DNA from: Candidatus Nitrosopumilus sp.
GTDB taxonomy: Archaea > Thermoproteota > Nitrososphaeria > Nitrososphaerales > Nitrosopumilaceae
Assembly (NCBI GenBank): GCA_029263475.1
Contig: JAJCXK010000087.1
Span: 1-64,000, forward strand
Length of the DNA: 64,000 bases
Direction of reading: 5' to 3'
The translations under genes and the position numbers were made by a program. Under the pieces are notes generated by a model. It ran no database searches. It was not told the DNA's origin and saw nothing but the letters and a program-made list of their open reading frames with translations. Each line of letters begins with the position of its first letter. Position 1 is the stretch's first letter. Below, piece after piece: positions 61,025-64,000 of this stretch.

Positions 61025-61956
61025 GTCTTATTCCACTCCTCCACCTTTTCTCTCCAATTTAATGCAAGATCATTGACTCCTTTACTACGTAATTCTTCGC
61101 CAACACTTTTTCCCAGAGAGTTAGGATCCTGTTTTTTTCCAGTTTTATGCACATGAAGAAATTGTTTTCCATCTACAGAAAATGCATACACAGTCAAATC
61201 CATCTCAGAGCCATTTGATTTGGCATATGCACCCAATGGGAATCTACATCCAGAATCAACATAGTCTGAAAGGGAGCGTTCAGCCTCTATTTCCAAACGA
61301 GAATCATCATCTTCGATTTTTTTGAGCATGGCAATTGTTTTAGCATCATCTGCTCGTGCAACAATTGCAATCGCACCCTGTCCAGGAGACGGAGAAAAAT
61401 CATCGATTGTCAGCGGAGTAAAGTCAACATCAACTGCCAATCTTGAGATTCCAGCTTGAGCAAGAACTATAGCATCATAATCATCACCAGATATTTTTTT
61501 TATTCTGGTTTCAATGTTTCCACGAATAGGTTTCACAATTACACCAGGTCTTTTTCGGGATATCTGAACGGCGCGTCGCAAGGAGCTTGTTCCCACTACA
61601 GAACCTTCTTTGATTTCATCCAATGTCAAACCATCTGAAGAAATGAATACATCGTTTACCGCCTCACGCTTTGGTATAGATGCAAGTGTTAGATTCGAAT
61701 CCAGATCAGATGGAACGTCTTTTAGACTATGCACCGCAAAATCCACTTCTTTTTGAGCAACAGCCCTGTCAATCTCTTTTTCAAAAATTCCTTTTTGATC
61801 AATGCTGAATAGTGGTCTTGTATCAGTATCGCCCTTTGTCGTAATAGGTCGGATTTCATATTCACAGTCAGGATTTACTTTTTTTAATTCAGAGATTACC
61901 CACGTAGTCTGTGCAACGGATAATTGGCTTCCTCTAGCTCCTACTAGGTACTTCAA
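61021..61956 (-). CDS. hemC: Hydroxymethylbilane synthase
   Basis: HemC polymerises four porphobilinogens onto a dipyrromethane cofactor. The 311-residue protein has GARGSQLS (residues 7-14), AVHSLKDVPS (about 75-84, with catalytic Asp), VGTSSLRRAVQ near 117 and the cofactor cysteine in DSGCRFPLGAY near 230. The stop overlaps cobA and the start overlaps the end of hemL by 4 nt. It is the second gene of the operon. Confidence 0.95.
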   Translation of the reverse strand: MKYLVGARGSQLSVAQTTWVISELKKVNPDCEYEIRPITTKGDTDTRPLFSIDQKGIFEKEIDRAVAQKEVDFAVHSLKDVPSDLDSNLTLASIPKREAVNDVFISSDGLTLDEIKEGSVVGTSSLRRAVQISRKRPGVIVKPIRGNIETRIKKISGDDYDAIVLAQAGISRLAVDVDFTPLTIDDFSPSPGQGAIAIVARADDAKTIAMLKKIEDDDSRLEIEAERSLSDYVDSGCRFPLGAYAKSNGSEMDLTVYAFSVDGKQFLHVHKTGKKQDPNSLGKSVGEELRSKGVNDLALNWREKVEEWNKT

Positions 61957-63230
61957 TTTTTCACCGATTTTAACGCGGAATGATACGCATCAAGTGTTTT
62001 GTTTAGATCAGCTTTGGTATGGGCATCAGAAAGGAAGATCACTTCGAATTGGGACGGGGCAATGAAAATTCCCTTTTTCAGCAGCGTTTGGAACAATTTC
62101 TGAAATTTCTTTGCATTTGCATTCTTGGATGTTTGATAGTTTACAACAGGCTTGTTTGTAAAGAAAATCTGGAACATTGAGGCTGTAAAGTTGATCTGGT
62201 GAGGGATTTTCATGTCCGTAGCTATCTCATCCAATGCAGTTGAAAATAGCAGATTGTATCTTTCGAGTTTTGAATACAGCTTGTTTTTGATTTTGTTAAT
62301 TGTTTTGATTGAACTGATGGCAGCACTTACAGATATAGGATTGCCTGCAAACGTGCTTGCCTGATACACCTTACCACCAGGAGAAAGCAAGTCCATGATT
62401 TCTTTTCTTCCCCCCACTGCAGATATTGTAAATCCATTACTCAGTGCCTTAGCCATGGTAGTGATGTCAGGTTTAATTCCGAAATGCTCTTGAGCACCAC
62501 CAGGTGCAACCCTAAAACCGGTAACAACTTCGTCAAAAATTAACGGTATGTTGTTTTCTTCGGTGATTTTTCTCAAATCAGAAAGAAAATTCTTTTCAGG
62601 TAAAATCAGGCCCATGTTGGCAAGAATGGGCTCCACAATTACACCTGCAATGTCATTGTTTTTTTGAATTGTCTTTTGTAAATCTTCAATGTCATTATAC
62701 TCAACGACCAATGTATTTTTTGAAACCTCGTCCAGCCCCCCATCAGATACAGAGATACCATTATGTGCAGATCCGGAACCGGCCTTAACTAGAACAGAGT
62801 CATGCGCACCGTGATAGCATCCCTCAAATTTAATTATTTTCTTCTTTTTTGTAAATCCACGTGCCATTCGAATGGCAGTCATCGTAGCTTCACCACCAGT
62901 GTTCATCAGTCTCACTTTGTCAATAGATGGGAAATTTCCAATGATTAGCTTCGAAAGTTCAATTTCAGATTCAGTTGGGGTGCAGTAAAGCGTCCCCTTG
63001 GATAGCTGATTAGAAACGGATTTGATAATCTCTTTGCGTCGATGTCCCAGAAGTAATGCCCCATAGCCGTTGCAAAAGTCAATGTAGCGATTATTGTCAA
63101 CATCCCAAATATGTGCGCCCTTTGCTTTCTTTGTAAAGAAAGGATAAGGCTCAAAATACCTAACTGGACTGTTTACTCCAGACGGGATCACTTTTTTAGC
63201 AATATTGAAGAGTTTTCTAGATTCAGACAT
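61953..63230 (-). CDS. hemL: Glutamate-1-semialdehyde 2,1-aminomutase
   Basis: HemL converts glutamate semialdehyde from HemA into 5-aminolevulinate with PLP. The 425-residue protein has PSGVNSPVRYF near residue 16, VRLMNTGGEATMTAIRMAR near 112 and the PLP lysine in MAKALSNGF near 260. I use ATG 63230 (MSESRKLF) instead of the TTG two codons earlier. It begins the operon that continues with hemC. An aquaporin gene ends about 25 nt upstream in the same direction and could be co-transcribed. Confidence 0.94.
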   Translation of the reverse strand: MSESRKLFNIAKKVIPSGVNSPVRYFEPYPFFTKKAKGAHIWDVDNNRYIDFCNGYGALLLGHRRKEIIKSVSNQLSKGTLYCTPTESEIELSKLIIGNFPSIDKVRLMNTGGEATMTAIRMARGFTKKKKIIKFEGCYHGAHDSVLVKAGSGSAHNGISVSDGGLDEVSKNTLVVEYNDIEDLQKTIQKNNDIAGVIVEPILANMGLILPEKNFLSDLRKITEENNIPLIFDEVVTGFRVAPGGAQEHFGIKPDITTMAKALSNGFTISAVGGRKEIMDLLSPGGKVYQASTFAGNPISVSAAISSIKTINKIKNKLYSKLERYNLLFSTALDEIATDMKIPHQINFTASMFQIFFTNKPVVNYQTSKNANAKKFQKLFQTLLKKGIFIAPSQFEVIFLSDAHTKADLNKTLDAYHSALKSVKN

Positions 63231-63254
63231 ATTCAAAGGTATTTTGGGTCATTA

Positions 63255-63938
63255 TTATTCGTAATTTTCAGCTCGCTGTACCTGAAATTTCTTTCTAAAT
63301 AGGAAAGCAGTCATCATAGTTCCAATATACGGTGCAGTCCAATATATCCAGAGATGTTCAAAGGTTCCAGATAGCAATGCAGGTGCAAGAGCCCTAGCAG
63401 GATTCATCGACGCACCAGAAACAAAGGCCAAAAATAAGATATCCAGACCCACAATTCCTCCAATTGCAACTCCACTGAATCCTCTCAGGCCTTTTGTATA
63501 TACAACGTAAAAAATTACCCCCATGAGCATTGCAGAAGCTAAAATCTCGACTGGAAATATTATAAATATTGAAAAGTCAGGATTAGGAGCATTTACTCCA
63601 AGATTTACACCATTTCCAATAAAGGTTAAAACAAAAAGAGAGCCCAACAGCGCGCCAATTATTTCTGCAGTAAAATAATAAACAATCTGGATTTTTGATA
63701 TGTGACCTGTAATGTAATAGCCAAGTGTCACAGCAGGATTGAAATGTGCAAGAGATACTTTTCCAAATGAATACACACCTATCAATAACGCGATGAAAGG
63801 TGCAAGAGCTGCAAATGGAATTCCCAACTTTCCATCAAAAACTTCAGCATCATAAACTATTGATCCAGTTGCAAAAATTACAAGAATGAAAGTTCCAACC
63901 AATTCAACAGTAAAAATCTGCAAGTTTGAATATGTCAC
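63255..63938 (-). CDS. Aquaporin-type channel (MIP family)
   Basis: The 227-residue membrane protein has six spans and the two NPA boxes, AHFNPAVTLG (about residue 64) and SMNPARALAP (about 177), that form the pore. Channels of this family pass water, glycerol or small neutral solutes, and in some operons arsenite. The start is GTG 63938, overlapping the stop of the preceding gene (GTGA). It is followed by hemL after a short gap. The transported solute is not clear from sequence. Confidence 0.92.
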   Translation of the reverse strand: MTYSNLQIFTVELVGTFILVIFATGSIVYDAEVFDGKLGIPFAALAPFIALLIGVYSFGKVSLAHFNPAVTLGYYITGHISKIQIVYYFTAEIIGALLGSLFVLTFIGNGVNLGVNAPNPDFSIFIIFPVEILASAMLMGVIFYVVYTKGLRGFSGVAIGGIVGLDILFLAFVSGASMNPARALAPALLSGTFEHLWIYWTAPYIGTMMTAFLFRKKFQVQRAENYE

Positions 63939-64000
63939 GAACTTTTCTCCTTAAGAGTGTCGATAAGATTCATCACTTCAGATTTTATGTTATCTCGTAT
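63935..64000 (-). CDS. Partial gene upstream of the aquaporin (C-terminus only)
   Basis: The visible part codes for the last 21 residues (IRDNIKSEVMNLIDTLKEKS S) before a TGA that overlaps the aquaporin start. The tail is helical, and is similar in kind to the C-terminal helix of low-molecular-weight phosphatase-type arsenate reductases, which often pair with aquaporins. That assignment is only a guess because most of the gene is outside the window. Confidence 0.45.
   Translation of the reverse strand: MRDNIKSEVMNLIDTLKEKSS

Noticed and set aside
1..64000. CRISPR arrays, prophage or integrated plasmid
   Set aside because: No regularly spaced repeats, cas genes, integrase, phage structural or replication genes were seen anywhere in the window.

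Overview
The window is archaeal and looks like chromosome of a Nitrosopumilus-type ammonia-oxidising archaeon (Nitrososphaeria, formerly Thaumarchaeota). The support is an AT-rich sequence of roughly one-third G+C, archaeal information-processing genes (TFB, aIF1A, aIF5A, SRP19, SRP54, ribosomal proteins S8e, S24e and S27ae, Gar1, Pus10, Dph6), the archaeal shikimate route, and many apparently leaderless genes with a TATA box about 25 nt before the start codon. The ammonia oxidation genes are not in the window, so the genus-level call is inference. Almost everything is core metabolism. No CRISPR array, intact insertion sequence or prophage was seen.

Layout. 1-4 kb: a partial Lys/Pro/Ala-rich protein, a Cys-rich protein, and a UbiD/MqnC pair pointing to futalosine-type menaquinone synthesis. 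4-5.2 kb: a gene-poor stretch with a possible 26-residue membrane protein. 5.2-14.7 kb: an almost complete aromatic amino acid block, from ADH synthase and 3-dehydroquinate synthase II to EPSP synthase, then chorismate synthase, a chorismate mutase-aminotransferase fusion, prephenate dehydrogenase and a Nudix protein. 14.7-18.1 kb: thiamine genes thiC and thiDN with tiny zinc proteins and a frameshifted ORF between them. 18-22.8 kb: GNAT, GalT-like, ApgM and DUF309 genes and the S24e-S27ae pair. 22.8-28.1 kb is the accessory-looking part, with a zincin-like protein, a decayed SPFH gene beside an intact paralogue, and several very small zinc-finger genes. 28.1-41.5 kb: translation, SRP and transcription genes (pus10-srp54-dph6, aIF5A, intron-bearing tRNA-Tyr, cold-shock protein, aIF1A, scpA-scpB, rps8e-srp19, gar1-tfb) and sufC.

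41.7-48.2 kb: a first tetrapyrrole block with a chlorite-dismutase-family protein, an AhbA-AhbB fusion, a precorrin-2 dehydrogenase-like protein, hemA and hemB. 48-52.5 kb: HD and VTT proteins, a C2H2 mini-protein, intron-bearing tRNA-Leu, an OB-fold protein, a coiled-coil protein with a histone-H1-like tail, and a PAP2 phosphatase. 52.7-57.9 kb: the suf operon sufB-sufD-Rieske-sufS-sufU plus an uncharacterised zinc protein. 58-59.4 kb: a secreted surface protein. 59.5-63.2 kb: the second tetrapyrrole block hemL-hemC-cobA-hemD. The right edge holds an aquaporin coupled to a cut-off gene.

The right half is a cofactor district. The two hem blocks together make uroporphyrinogen III and precorrin-2 from glutamyl-tRNA, feeding siroheme, AhbAB-type heme and cobalamin, while suf genes supply Fe-S clusters. 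The most interesting leads are a TTAGCTAAA element in front of both separated suf units, the accessory genes in the suf and hem operons, the SPFH pseudogene, the gene fusions, and the many unannotated mini zinc-finger genes.
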